A stretch of 64,000 nucleotides of DNA, taken from the NCBI RefSeq assembly GCF_022662175.1, contig NZ_JAKMCR010000001.1:558001-622000 (forward strand). The letters are read 5' to 3'. Source of the DNA: Aestuariivivens marinum (GTDB taxonomy: Bacteria; Bacteroidota; Bacteroidia; Flavobacteriales; Flavobacteriaceae). A model generated the notes under the pieces. That model did not search any database and was not told the origin of the DNA. It saw only the letters and a list, made by a program, of their open reading frames with translations. Positions 43,502 to 51,779 of this stretch are shown one piece after another (position 1 is the first letter of the stretch; each line of letters opens with the position of its first letter). A program made the translations under genes and the position numbers.

Positions 43502-45400
43502 ATGAGTGATGCTTTAAAACACGAATGTGGAATAGCCGTAATTAGACTATTAAAACCACTGGAATACTATAAAGAAAAATATGGCTCAGCCTTTTATGGG
43601 GTAAACAAAATGTACCTTATGATGGAAAAGCAGCACAACAGAGGCCAAGATGGTGCTGGTTTTGCAAGCATAAAATTAAACATGAGCCCTGGCGATAGGT
43701 ACATTAGCAGGGTTCGTTCTGTACAGCAGCAACCCATTCAAGATATATTTGCTCAAATTAACGAGCGTGTTAATAATGAATTTAGAGCCCATCCCGAATA
43801 TAGTGATGACGTCGCATTGCAAAAAAAACATATTCCTTATATTGGAGAGTTATTACTAGGGCACGTGCGTTATGGTACCTTTGGTAAAAACAGCGTAGAA
43901 AGTGTGCATCCCTTTTTAAGGCAAAATAATTGGATGCACAGAAACTTAATCATGGCCGGAAACTTTAACATGACCAATGTTAAAGAACTTTTCAATAACC
44001 TTATAGAACTAGGACAACACCCTAAAGAATATACCGACACCATAACCATTATGGAAAAGATTGGTCATTTTTTAGATGATGCTGTTAGCAAAATATATAA
44101 AGACCTTAAAAAAGAAGGTTATAACAAAAGAGAGGCTTCACCGCTTATTGCCGAACGTTTAAAAGTCTCTAAAATATTAAAGCGAGCAGCTAAAAATTGG
44201 GATGGTGGCTATGCCATGGCCGGGCTTATTGGTCATGGTGATTCATTTGTGTTAAGAGATCCCGCAGGCATTAGACCTACCTATCATTACCAAGATGATG
44301 AAGTTGTTGTTGTAGCATCAGAACGGCCAGTAATACAAACCGTTTTTAATGTTCCGTTTGAAGAGGTTAAAGAATTAGATCCTGGACATGCCATTATCAT
44401 CAAAAAGTCAGGAAAAGTATCGATTAAAAAAATACTCGAACCACTAGAAAGAAAATCATGTTCTTTCGAGCGTATTTATTTTTCCCGTGGAAGTGATGCT
44501 GAAATTTACCAAGAACGAAAAATGCTGGGTAAATTATTAATGCCCAAAGTTTTGGAAGCTATTGATGAAGATACAAAAAATACTGTATTTTCATATATTC
44601 CCAACACAGCTGAGACCTCCTTTTTTGGAATGATTGAAACTGCTGAGGCCTTTATAAACAAGAAGAAAACAGCAGCTATTTTAAGTGGGCAACGTTCTTT
44701 ATCAGCGCAAAAGGTTACTGAAATACTATCAGAAAGAACGAGAGTTGAGAAAATAGCCATAAAAGACGTTAAATTAAGAACCTTTATCACTGAAGACAGT
44801 AGTAGGGATGATTTGGTAGCTCACGTTTATGATGTTACCTATGGGGTTATTAAACCCAATGATAATTTGGTCATTATCGACGATAGCATTGTTCGCGGTA
44901 CAACTTTAAAAAAAAGTATCATTAAAATGCTAGATAGGTTAAACCCTAAAAAAATTGTAATTGTTTCATCGGCTCCTCAAATACGTTATCCCGATTGTTA
45001 TGGTATTGATATGGCCAATCTAGAAACCTTAATAGCCTTTAGGGCCGCATTGGCACTTTTAAAAGACAGGAACAAATACCACGTTGTAGAAGAAGTTTAT
45101 CAAAAGTGTTTAGAGCAAACTGATTTGGCAGATAAAAATGTAAAGAATTTTGTAAAAGAAATTTACGATCCGTTTACTGATCAAGAAATATCTGATAAAG
45201 CAGCTGAACTTTTAAGCGATAAAAGCGTAAAAGCAGAGATAAAAATAATATTCCAACCTGTTGAAAATCTACATAAAGCCTGTCCAAACCACTTAGGTGA
45301 TTGGTATTTTACAGGTAACTACCCGACCGTTGGTGGAAATAGGGTTGTGAATCGCGCTTTTATCAACTTTTATGAAGGCAATAAAGAACGTGCTTATTAA
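43502..45400 (+). CDS. purF: amidophosphoribosyltransferase, long form
   Basis: The 632-residue enzyme catalyses the first step of purine synthesis. The glutaminase domain follows a short propeptide, with Cys9 in KHECGIAVIRL as the expected N-terminal nucleophile after cleavage, and QHNRGQDGAGFASI and GHVRYGTFG follow. The phosphoribosyltransferase domain has LVIIDDSIVRGTTLKKS. The protein is over 100 residues longer than the usual 470-510, with a C-terminal segment ending PNHLGDWYFTGNYPTVGGN. I believe long forms occur in other Bacteroidota. Confidence 0.92.
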   Translation: MSDALKHECGIAVIRLLKPLEYYKEKYGSAFYGVNKMYLMMEKQHNRGQDGAGFASIKLNMSPGDRYISRVRSVQQQPIQDIFAQINERVNNEFRAHPEYSDDVALQKKHIPYIGELLLGHVRYGTFGKNSVESVHPFLRQNNWMHRNLIMAGNFNMTNVKELFNNLIELGQHPKEYTDTITIMEKIGHFLDDAVSKIYKDLKKEGYNKREASPLIAERLKVSKILKRAAKNWDGGYAMAGLIGHGDSFVLRDPAGIRPTYHYQDDEVVVVASERPVIQTVFNVPFEEVKELDPGHAIIIKKSGKVSIKKILEPLERKSCSFERIYFSRGSDAEIYQERKMLGKLLMPKVLEAIDEDTKNTVFSYIPNTAETSFFGMIETAEAFINKKKTAAILSGQRSLSAQKVTEILSERTRVEKIAIKDVKLRTFITEDSSRDDLVAHVYDVTYGVIKPNDNLVIIDDSIVRGTTLKKSIIKMLDRLNPKKIVIVSSAPQIRYPDCYGIDMANLETLIAFRAALALLKDRNKYHVVEEVYQKCLEQTDLADKNVKNFVKEIYDPFTDQEISDKAAELLSDKSVKAEIKIIFQPVENLHKACPNHLGDWYFTGNYPTVGGNRVVNRAFINFYEGNKERAY

Positions 45401-45503
45401 TTTAATGATTTTTTCTAAGTTGGCATTTAATCCATAAAAAACAACATTTAAACTAAAAAAAATGCCGTTCATCTAGAAAATGAGCAATTTCTATTTTTTA
45501 GAT

Positions 45504-45511
45504 TTACTTTG
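45504..45511 (+). promoter_or_regulatory. -7-like box of small RNA copy 1
   Basis: TTACTTTG differs from TAnnTTTG at one base. It lies 5 nt before the conserved ACCATAA start of copy 1, the same distance as the exact match in copy 3. Confidence 0.5.
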
Positions 45512-45516
45512 GTATC

Positions 45517-45589
45517 ACCATAACATAAGTAGGTTAAGTTCATGGTAGATTTGGGGCAAAAAAAGGTGAACACTCGTTCGCCTTTTTTT
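45517..45589 (+). ncRNA. candidate small RNA, tandem copy 1 of 3
   Basis: This 73-nt element begins ACCATAACATAAGTAGG and continues through TTAAGTTCATGGTAGAT and TTGGGGCA. It ends in a terminator hairpin, GGTGAAC (45565-45571), loop ACTC, GTTCGCC (45576-45582), plus seven T. Two further copies follow at 206- and 420-bp offsets. The 5' part can fold by ACCAT/ATGGT pairing. A C at 45541 replaces the T of the other copies and removes one pair. No ORF of useful length runs through it. I recognise no known RNA family. Confidence 0.72.
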
Positions 45590-45653
45590 ATGCGTTTTTC
45601 CTAAAATATTTTATTCAATTCTTCCTAATCAACTTCTTTTAGCCCATATTCTT

Positions 45654-45672
45654 TTAAGCCGATATATTTGTA
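45654..45672 (+). promoter_or_regulatory. conserved upstream box of small RNA copy 2
   Basis: TTAAGCCGATATATTTGTA differs at two positions from the box at 45867-45885. Both lie 51-52 nt before the RNA core, so this may be a regulator site or simply part of the duplicated unit. Confidence 0.45.
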
Positions 45673-45690
45673 TTTCAACTAAAATATTTC

Positions 45691-45718
45691 TTGGTAGCAA
45701 AAGACTCCTATATATTCG
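45691..45718 (+). promoter_or_regulatory. promoter-like elements of small RNA copy 2
   Basis: TTG (45691-45693) is followed after 17 nt by TATATTCG (45711-45718), one base from TAnnTTTG. The same TATATTCG variant appears at the likely moxR promoter. Confidence 0.5.
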
Positions 45719-45722
45719 ATTC

Positions 45723-45795
45723 ACCATAACATAAGTAGGTTAAGTTTATGGTAGATTTGGGGCTAAAAAGGTGAACTTTCGTTCGCCTTTTTTTT
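45723..45795 (+). ncRNA. candidate small RNA, tandem copy 2 of 3
   Basis: The core is the same as in copy 1 (ACCATAACATAAGTAGG, then TTAAGTTTATGGTAGAT and TTGGGGC). Here the 5' stem is a full ACCATAA/TTATGGT of 7 pairs. The terminator is GGTGAAC (45770-45776), loop TTTC, GTTCGCC (45781-45787), with eight T. The start is set by the position of the -7-like box and by alignment with copy 3. Confidence 0.72.
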
Positions 45796-45866
45796 GTGCT
45801 TAATTTATTCATAAGTACATTTATTTAAATTAATCTGTTGTAAGGTGTTTAAAACCCTAAACCCCA

Positions 45867-45885
45867 TTAAGCCAATATATTAGTA
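45867..45885 (+). promoter_or_regulatory. conserved upstream box of small RNA copy 3
   Basis: TTAAGCCAATATATTAGTA is the partner of the box at 45654-45672. It lies 52 nt before the core of copy 3. Confidence 0.45.
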
Positions 45886-45923
45886 GTTTGCCTAAATTAT
45901 TTTATTAAACTGTCGTTATGATG

Positions 45924-45931
45924 TAATTTTG
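45924..45931 (+). promoter_or_regulatory. -7 box of small RNA copy 3
   Basis: TAATTTTG is an exact TAnnTTTG match, with the core starting 6 nt after its last base. Confidence 0.6.
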
Positions 45932-45936
45932 TCGGT

Positions 45937-46005
45937 ACCATAACATAAGTAGGTTAAGTTTATGGTAGATTTGGGGCAAAAAGGTGGACTCTCGTTCACC
46001 TTTTT
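45937..46005 (+). ncRNA. candidate small RNA, tandem copy 3 of 3
   Basis: The 69-nt copy has the same core as copy 2. Its terminator is GGTGGAC (45983-45989), loop TCTC, GTTCACC (45994-46000), with five T. Compared with copies 1 and 2, two stem positions changed (U-G to U-A, and A-U to G-U), and both still pair. Copies differ mainly in the length of the A run before the terminator. Confidence 0.72.
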
Positions 46006-46041
46006 CATTTTAATCCCCCGGAAGAAAGCCAAAAAATAGGC

Positions 46042-46071
46042 CCTGAAAAGTTTTTTCAGGTTCTTAAGAAC
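46042..46071. repeat. hairpin plus 12-bp palindrome between the RNA array and sodA
   Basis: CCTGAAAA/TTTTCAGG (46042-46049 and 46053-46060) is followed directly by the palindrome GTTCTTAAGAAC (46060-46071). A TAGATTTG box (46074-46081) comes next on the plus strand. Role unknown. Confidence 0.5.
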
Positions 46072-46110
46072 TATAGATTTGAAAAAAATATGATACCTTA
46101 ATAAAAAGGA

Positions 46111-46144
46111 AGCTGTCTTAATAGTTAAGACAGCCTCTTTTTTT
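46111..46144. terminator. bidirectional terminator before the sodA 3' end
   Basis: GCTGTCTTAA/TTAAGACAGC (46112-46121 and 46125-46134) is a perfect 10-bp stem with loop TAG. Runs of T follow on both strands. It ends sodA on the minus strand and any transcript from the small RNA region on the plus strand. Confidence 0.85.
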
Positions 46145-46151
46145 GTTTAGA

Positions 46152-46168
46152 CCCTTCGGCTCCGCTCG
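46152..46168. repeat. CCCTTCGGCTCCGCTCG repeat
   Basis: This sequence shares its first 11 bases and its overall pattern with the repeat at 55442-55463 (CCCTTCGGCTCTGCTCAGG). Confidence 0.5.
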
Positions 46169-46216
46169 AAATAAGCGGCTCACACAATTTCACCATTGGA
46201 AAAATTGGTTCGCTGA

Positions 46217-46825
46217 TTACTTTGCTTCAGCATAGCGTCTTTCCACTTCATTCCAATTAATCACATTAAAAAACGCTTTAATATAATCTGGACGACGGTT
46301 TTGGTAGTTTAAATAATAAGCATGTTCCCATACGTCTATACCTAAAATAGGTGTTCCACCACAACCAACACCTGGCATAAGTGGGTTATCTTGGTTTGGT
46401 GAAGAGCACACATCTACCTTACCTCCTTTATGCACACACAACCATGCCCAACCTGAACCAAAACGCGTTGCTGCAGCCTTGGAAAAGACATCCATGAAAC
46501 CTTCTTTGGACCCAAAAGCTGCTTCAATAGCATCTTTTAACTCTCCCGAAAGATAGCCCTTACCTTCGGGGTTCATTACTGTCCAAAATAAAGAATGGTT
46601 GTAAAATCCACCTCCATTATTTCTTACTGCAGCATTACCCATATCTAAATTAGCAAGTATATCTTCAATAGATTTTCCTTCTAAGTCTGTTCCTGCAATA
46701 GCATTGTTCAAGTTGTTGGTATATCCCGCATGATGCTTTGAGTGGTGTATTTCCATTGTGCGGGCATCTATATGTGGTTCTAAAGCATCATATGCATATC
46801 CTAATTCCGGTAATTCAAAAGCCAT
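46217..46825 (-). CDS. sodA: superoxide dismutase, probably manganese-type
   Basis: The 202-residue enzyme converts superoxide to oxygen and hydrogen peroxide. Metal ligands are His27 (MEIHHSKHH), His77 ([11 protein letters not shown]), Asp164 and His168 ([10 protein letters not shown]). The Gly-Gly-Gly before the second ligand and the Gln in [10 protein letters not shown] are the pattern of Mn or cambialistic enzymes rather than strict iron forms. No signal peptide is present, so it is cytosolic. Confidence 0.95.
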   Translation of the reverse strand: MAFELPELGYAYDALEPHIDARTMEIHHSKHHAGYTNNLNNAIAGTDLEGKSIEDILANLDMGNAAVRNNGGGFYNHSLFWTVMNPEGKGYLSGELKDAIEAAFGSKEGFMDVFSKAAATRFGSGWAWLCVHKGGKVDVCSSPNQDNPLMPGVGCGGTPILGIDVWEHAYYLNYQNRRPDYIKAFFNVINWNEVERRYAEAK

Positions 46826-46863
46826 AATTTTTTTGTTTTAAAATATTAGTATTTAATTTATTT

Positions 46864-46871
46864 CAAAATTA
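46864..46871 (-). promoter_or_regulatory. -7 promoter box of sodA
   Basis: On the minus strand this reads TAATTTTG, an exact TAnnTTTG match about 38 nt upstream of the sodA ATG. Confidence 0.55.
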
Positions 46872-46949
46872 CACATAAAACAGGTCAATTAAAAATAATA
46901 AATTGTTATCCAACCATTAATAGTTTTTATCTTTAATTAAATTTAATGA

Positions 46950-49900
46950 ATGCAAAAAAACACCTCTTTTAAAGTTTATAATGCCTCTGCCGGTAGTGGC
47001 AAAACTTTTACACTTGTAAAAGAATATTTAAAAATACTATTTGGCTCCAAGGATTTATTTCTTTTTAAAAACATACTGGCCATAACCTTTACCAATAAGG
47101 CCGTAGCTGAAATGAAAGAGCGTATTATAGATACACTCAAACAATTTTCCAATAAGAGCATTATTAAAAGTCCCAATGACATGTTTCATGCGGTTTGCTG
47201 TGAATTGGGATTAGATCCGGAACAACTTCATATAAAATCACAAAAATTATTAAACACTATTGTACACAATTATGCTGCTTTTAACATTTCAACTATTGAT
47301 GGTTTTACGCATAGATTAATACGGACCTTTGCATATGACTTAAAATTGCCTTTAAATTTTGAAGTGGAACTGGATCAAGAGTCTCTTTTAAATGAAGCTG
47401 TAAACAGTTTAATTAATAGTGCAGGAAACGATAAAGATCTTACAAAGGTATTGGTAGATTTTGCCATTGAAAAGGCTGATGACGATAAAAGCTGGGATAT
47501 TACTTACGATTTTAATAAAATTGGAAAGCTTTTATTTAACGAAAATGATGCAATGTTAGTTAAAAACTTATCTAATAAAAGCTTGTCCGACTTTAAAGTT
47601 CTTAAGAAACATTTAATTAATTCAATAAAAGGCTTAGAGGAGCAAATTGTACAAAAATCAAATGCAACCTTAACCCTAATCACTGAAGCAGGTTTAGAAT
47701 ACAATGATTTTTCTTCAAGTTATCTTCCCAAACATTTTAATAATCTTAAAAATAAAAATTTCGATATTAATTTTAATGCTAAATGGCAAGAAGACCTAGA
47801 TAGTAAGACCTTATACCCAAAACGTGTTATCAATGCTGTTGCTGTTATTATAGACGATATTCAATCTCAATTGGCAAATGCATTTTACGACACCAAACGA
47901 GATGTCTTTCAACTTAAATTTCTAATAGCTTTTTATAAAAACATAACACCTTTATCGGTGTTAAACGTTATCAACAAAGAATTAGAAAAACTTAAAGCGG
48001 AACAGAATAAGTTATTGATTTCTGAATTTAATAGTGTGGTAAGCAACCAGATTAAAGACCAGCCCACCCCTTTTATTTATGAACGATTAGGTGAGAAGTT
48101 AAAGTATTATTTTATTGATGAATTTCAAGATACCTCAATAATGCAATGGGAAAATTTAATTCCTCTTTTGGACAATTCATTATCCTCTGAAAATGGAAGC
48201 GCCATGATTGTTGGTGACGCCAAACAAGCTATTTATAGATGGCGTGGTGGGAAGGCAGAACAATTCATAGACTTATTTACTGTAAATTCTCAGCCTTTTC
48301 AGATAAAACAAGACGTTAATAATCTTGAATCTAATTATCGTAGCTCAAAAGAAATAATTGTTTTTAACAATGGATTTTTCAAGTTTTTATCAAACTCCGT
48401 TTTTAGCAACAATAATTATAAAAACCTATATGTAAACTCTCACCAAAACCCTACTAAAAAAGACATAGGGTATGTGGAATTATCATTTTTAAACATTGAA
48501 AAAGAAGATGATAAAAACGAATTATATGCTAATAAGACTTTACAAACCATTAGGCACTGTTTACAAAATGGGTATCAACTTAAAGATATTTGCATTTTAA
48601 CACGCTTCAAAAAGGACGAAAAGAACTTGGCGTTATTTTTATCGGTTCAGGATGATATAGATGTCATTTCTGAAGATGGATTAATGCTTTCCAGTTCGGC
48701 TGAAGTTATTTTTATAAATAATGTGTTGGCACTTTTAACACAACCTCAAGACTACATAGTAAAAGTTGCCGTTTTAAATCATTTGGCCTGTTTATTTAAT
48801 GAAGATGACAAACATGCCTTTTTTACAAAACATATAAACCTTTCACTTTCAAAATTCTTTAAAAGTATAGAAGTTTACGGTGTATCTATAAATTTTAATG
48901 AATTATTACAGCTTCCGCTATATGATTTGGTTGAAGCTATTGTTAGGGAATTTAAATTAATAACACATTCCAATGCCTATATACAATTTTATCTCGATTT
49001 GGTTTTGGAGTTTTCTCAAAAATATGGCTCCGATTTACAGTTATTTTTAGATTACTTCAATAAAAAGAAGGAAACCCTTTCCGTGGTCTCTCCTAAAGAA
49101 ACTAATGCCATACAGATAATGACCATTCATAAATCTAAAGGCTTAGAGTTTCCCGTAGTAATTTTTCCTTATGCCGATTTAAACCTTTATTTGGAACGAG
49201 ACCCACAAGAATGGTTTCCCTTAAATCCAGAAAAATACTTTGGCTTTACCCACGCCCTACTTAATTTTAATAAGGATTTTGAGCAATATGGCAGCACTGG
49301 TAAGGCCATATACAATAAACACAAAGCAGAGCAGGAGTTAGACAATATAAACCTTTTGTATGTGGCTTTAACACGTGCTAAAGAACAGCTCTATATCATT
49401 TCCAAAAATGATAGTGCTTTAAATGAAGAAAGTAAGAATAAAAAATACTCAGGTATGTTTATCCATTATTTACAGCACCTTAATGTATGGAAAAACTCCC
49501 AATTAACATATAGCTTTGGAAATCCTGTAAGAGAACACAAAAAGAGCATATTACCAAAACGACCCAAAGCTGCTTTAGAATTTATTTCAACAAACAAAAA
49601 AGACCATAACATAAAAATTGTTACAAAATCAGGTCTTTTATGGGATACACATCAAGAAAAAGCAATAGAAAAAGGAAATTTAATACACGAAATAATGTCC
49701 CAAATATATACAAAAGATGATACTGATATTATAATTGAAAACTATATCAGTCAAGGAATTATAAACAACCAACAAGCTAAATCCTTAAAAACAAACGTTT
49801 TAAATATAGTACAACATCCCATATTAAGCACCTATTACGGTGAGAATCAAACCATTTATAATGAACAAGATATTATTACCAATCAAAATATTGTTCTTAG

Positions 49901-50087
49901 GCCAGATCGTGTCGTAATAAACTCTAACAACGAAGCTGTAATTATTGATTATAAGACTGGGGCATCGGACAAATTGCACAAGCAGCAATTACAACTTTAT
50001 CAAGATCTGTTAGAAAACATGGGGTATAGCGTTATGGGTAAGTTTTTGGTTTATATAAATAAAAACATTTCTATTGAAAAGGTATAA
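46950..50087 (+). CDS. AddA-like UvrD-family helicase-nuclease
   Basis: The 1045-residue protein has Walker A NASAGSGKTFTLV (residues 11-23), motif II IDEFQDTSIMQWE, motif III VGDAKQAIYRWRGG, motif V IMTIHKSKGLEFPVV and motif VI LLYVALTRAKEQLYI. A C-terminal PD-(D/E)XK nuclease has EAVIIDYKTGA. It matches the AddA/RecB type that resects double-strand breaks for recombination. The AddB-like partner lies downstream at 51780, with the ompA gene between them, so the pair is split. Confidence 0.92.
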   Translation: MQKNTSFKVYNASAGSGKTFTLVKEYLKILFGSKDLFLFKNILAITFTNKAVAEMKERIIDTLKQFSNKSIIKSPNDMFHAVCCELGLDPEQLHIKSQKLLNTIVHNYAAFNISTIDGFTHRLIRTFAYDLKLPLNFEVELDQESLLNEAVNSLINSAGNDKDLTKVLVDFAIEKADDDKSWDITYDFNKIGKLLFNENDAMLVKNLSNKSLSDFKVLKKHLINSIKGLEEQIVQKSNATLTLITEAGLEYNDFSSSYLPKHFNNLKNKNFDINFNAKWQEDLDSKTLYPKRVINAVAVIIDDIQSQLANAFYDTKRDVFQLKFLIAFYKNITPLSVLNVINKELEKLKAEQNKLLISEFNSVVSNQIKDQPTPFIYERLGEKLKYYFIDEFQDTSIMQWENLIPLLDNSLSSENGSAMIVGDAKQAIYRWRGGKAEQFIDLFTVNSQPFQIKQDVNNLESNYRSSKEIIVFNNGFFKFLSNSVFSNNNYKNLYVNSHQNPTKKDIGYVELSFLNIEKEDDKNELYANKTLQTIRHCLQNGYQLKDICILTRFKKDEKNLALFLSVQDDIDVISEDGLMLSSSAEVIFINNVLALLTQPQDYIVKVAVLNHLACLFNEDDKHAFFTKHINLSLSKFFKSIEVYGVSINFNELLQLPLYDLVEAIVREFKLITHSNAYIQFYLDLVLEFSQKYGSDLQLFLDYFNKKKETLSVVSPKETNAIQIMTIHKSKGLEFPVVIFPYADLNLYLERDPQEWFPLNPEKYFGFTHALLNFNKDFEQYGSTGKAIYNKHKAEQELDNINLLYVALTRAKEQLYIISKNDSALNEESKNKKYSGMFIHYLQHLNVWKNSQLTYSFGNPVREHKKSILPKRPKAALEFISTNKKDHNIKIVTKSGLLWDTHQEKAIEKGNLIHEIMSQIYTKDDTDIIIENYISQGIINNQQAKSLKTNVLNIVQHPILSTYYGENQTIYNEQDIITNQNIVLRPDRVVINSNNEAVIIDYKTGASDKLHKQQLQLYQDLLENMGYSVMGKFLVYINKNISIEKV

Positions 50088-50264
50088 AATACAACAACCA
50101 TTATATTGCATAACTTTATTGAAAGCTTTTTTATACAAAAAAAACTTTATTTTTTTACAATTACAACGTCCAATCCATGTATTTAATCGTATTTTAGTAG
50201 TATATAAGTTAAATTTATAATCATTATGGATTAATCGAATCTTTAATATTTTTATATATTTGTC

Positions 50265-50295
50265 TTTGTTAATAAATATTAACAACTTACTTTTG
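50265..50295 (+). promoter_or_regulatory. complete flavobacterial promoter of the ompA gene
   Basis: TTTG (50265-50268), a 19-nt spacer and TACTTTTG (50288-50295) match both Bacteroidota elements at ideal spacing. An A-rich leader of about 28-35 nt runs to the ATG at 50331. This is the best promoter in the window and fits an abundant outer-membrane protein. Confidence 0.75.
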
Positions 50296-50330
50296 TTTAC
50301 GATTAACACTTAAAAATTAAACTTTTGAAT

Positions 50331-51707
50331 ATGAAAAATCTTAGCAGATTGTTATTCGCAATGTTGCTTGTACTTGGGTATAGCAACGTAAATGCGCAAG
50401 ACAAAAACAACCCATGGCAAATTAATATTGGTGCAAACGCAGTAGACGCTTACCCATCTGGAGATGGCGCCCCTTTTAGTGAGACTATTTTTAGTAAGTA
50501 CTTTGATGTAGACAACTACAACATCTTACCGTCCCTATCTACAGTTTCTGTTTCTAAATATTTATCAGACGGCTTTTCTTTTGGAGTTGCTGGTTCAATA
50601 AATAAAATTGAAAATTGGGGAGAAGATGCTAACGGAGACGCTATGTCTGTAGATGATTTATCTTACTATGCCGTTGACGGAACTATTAAATATAGTCTAG
50701 GTCAAGCCTTTGATTGGAACACTTTTGAGCCTTATATAGGTGTAGGTGGTGGTTACACTTGGGTTGACGAAATTGGTGCTGGTACTTTAAACGGTACTTT
50801 AGGTTTCAATCTATGGTTTAGTGAAAATGTTGGTTTAACTATCCAGTCTGCATATAAACATGCTTTTGAAGACTATTTACAAACCCATTTCCAACATACT
50901 GCTGGTATCGCTATTAAATTTGGAGGAACAGACACAGACGGTGATGGCATCTACGATAAGGATGATGCTTGTCCAGATGTTGCTGGTCTAGAAGCTTTCA
51001 ATGGTTGTCCAGATTCTGACGGTGATGGTATTGAAGATTCTAAAGACGATTGTCCTAACGAAGCTGGTGCTGCTGAATTTAATGGTTGCCCAGATTCTGA
51101 TGGCGATGGTGTTGCTGACAAAGATGACAATTGTCCTTCTGTTGCTGGTTTAAAAGCTTTAGCTGGATGTCCAGATGCTGATGGTGACGGTGTAACTGAT
51201 GGTGACGATGCTTGTCCTAACACTGCTGGCCCTGCTGCTAACAAAGGTTGCCCATGGCCAGATACCGATGGTGATGGTGTATTAGACAAAGACGATAAGT
51301 GTCCAGACGTAAAAGGTACTGTAGCTAATAATGGTTGTCCTGAAGTTACTGCTGAAATTCAAAAAACATTGAATGAGTACGCTAAAACCATTTTATTCGA
51401 CCTTGGTAAATCTTCTATCAAATCACAATCTGAAACTGTATTAAAAGACATTATCGGTATCCTTAATGAATACCCAACAGCTAAATTTACAGTTGAAGGC
51501 CATACAGATAGTACTGGTAGCGAGAAACTTAACCAGTCTTTATCTGAAGCCAGAGCCCTTTCTGTAAAAGATTACTTAGTTAAAAATGGTATAGATGAAT
51601 TTAGATTATCTGCACTTGGTTACGGAGAGTCTAAACCAATCGATACAAACAAAACTAGAGCTGGTAGAGCCAATAACAGACGTGTTGAAATTAATTTAGC
51701 TAAATAA
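50331..51707 (+). CDS. OmpA family outer-membrane protein with TSP type 3 repeats
   Basis: The 458-residue protein has a signal peptide ending SNVNAQ and an N-terminal eight-strand-type barrel (about 23-200). Five calcium-binding thrombospondin type 3 repeats follow ([19 protein letters not shown] pattern). The C-terminal OmpA peptidoglycan-binding domain has [20 protein letters not shown] and [11 protein letters not shown]. It links the outer membrane to the cell wall. The ATG at 50331 is preferred over an in-frame TTG two codons upstream. It has its own promoter and terminator. Confidence 0.95.
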   Translation: MKNLSRLLFAMLLVLGYSNVNAQDKNNPWQINIGANAVDAYPSGDGAPFSETIFSKYFDVDNYNILPSLSTVSVSKYLSDGFSFGVAGSINKIENWGEDANGDAMSVDDLSYYAVDGTIKYSLGQAFDWNTFEPYIGVGGGYTWVDEIGAGTLNGTLGFNLWFSENVGLTIQSAYKHAFEDYLQTHFQHTAGIAIKFGGTDTDGDGIYDKDDACPDVAGLEAFNGCPDSDGDGIEDSKDDCPNEAGAAEFNGCPDSDGDGVADKDDNCPSVAGLKALAGCPDADGDGVTDGDDACPNTAGPAANKGCPWPDTDGDGVLDKDDKCPDVKGTVANNGCPEVTAEIQKTLNEYAKTILFDLGKSSIKSQSETVLKDIIGILNEYPTAKFTVEGHTDSTGSEKLNQSLSEARALSVKDYLVKNGIDEFRLSALGYGESKPIDTNKTRAGRANNRRVEINLAK

Positions 51708-51740
51708 TTAATAGCTAAATCAACATAAAATAAGTAGAAA

Positions 51741-51768
51741 AACGCTTCGGATTTCCGAAGCGTTTTTT
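51741..51768 (+). terminator. strong terminator of the ompA gene
   Basis: AACGCTTCGGA/TCCGAAGCGTT (51741-51751 and 51754-51764) is a perfect 11-bp stem with loop TT, followed by a T run. It ends only 12 bp before the addB start, so addB needs read-through or a promoter hidden in this region. Confidence 0.92.
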
Positions 51769-51779
51769 ATTTTTATATA

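Noticed and set aside
45517-46005. CRISPR-like array (three repeats in a row)
   Set aside because: Only three copies with spacing of about 210 bp, each with its own promoter-like box and terminator; no cas genes nearby.
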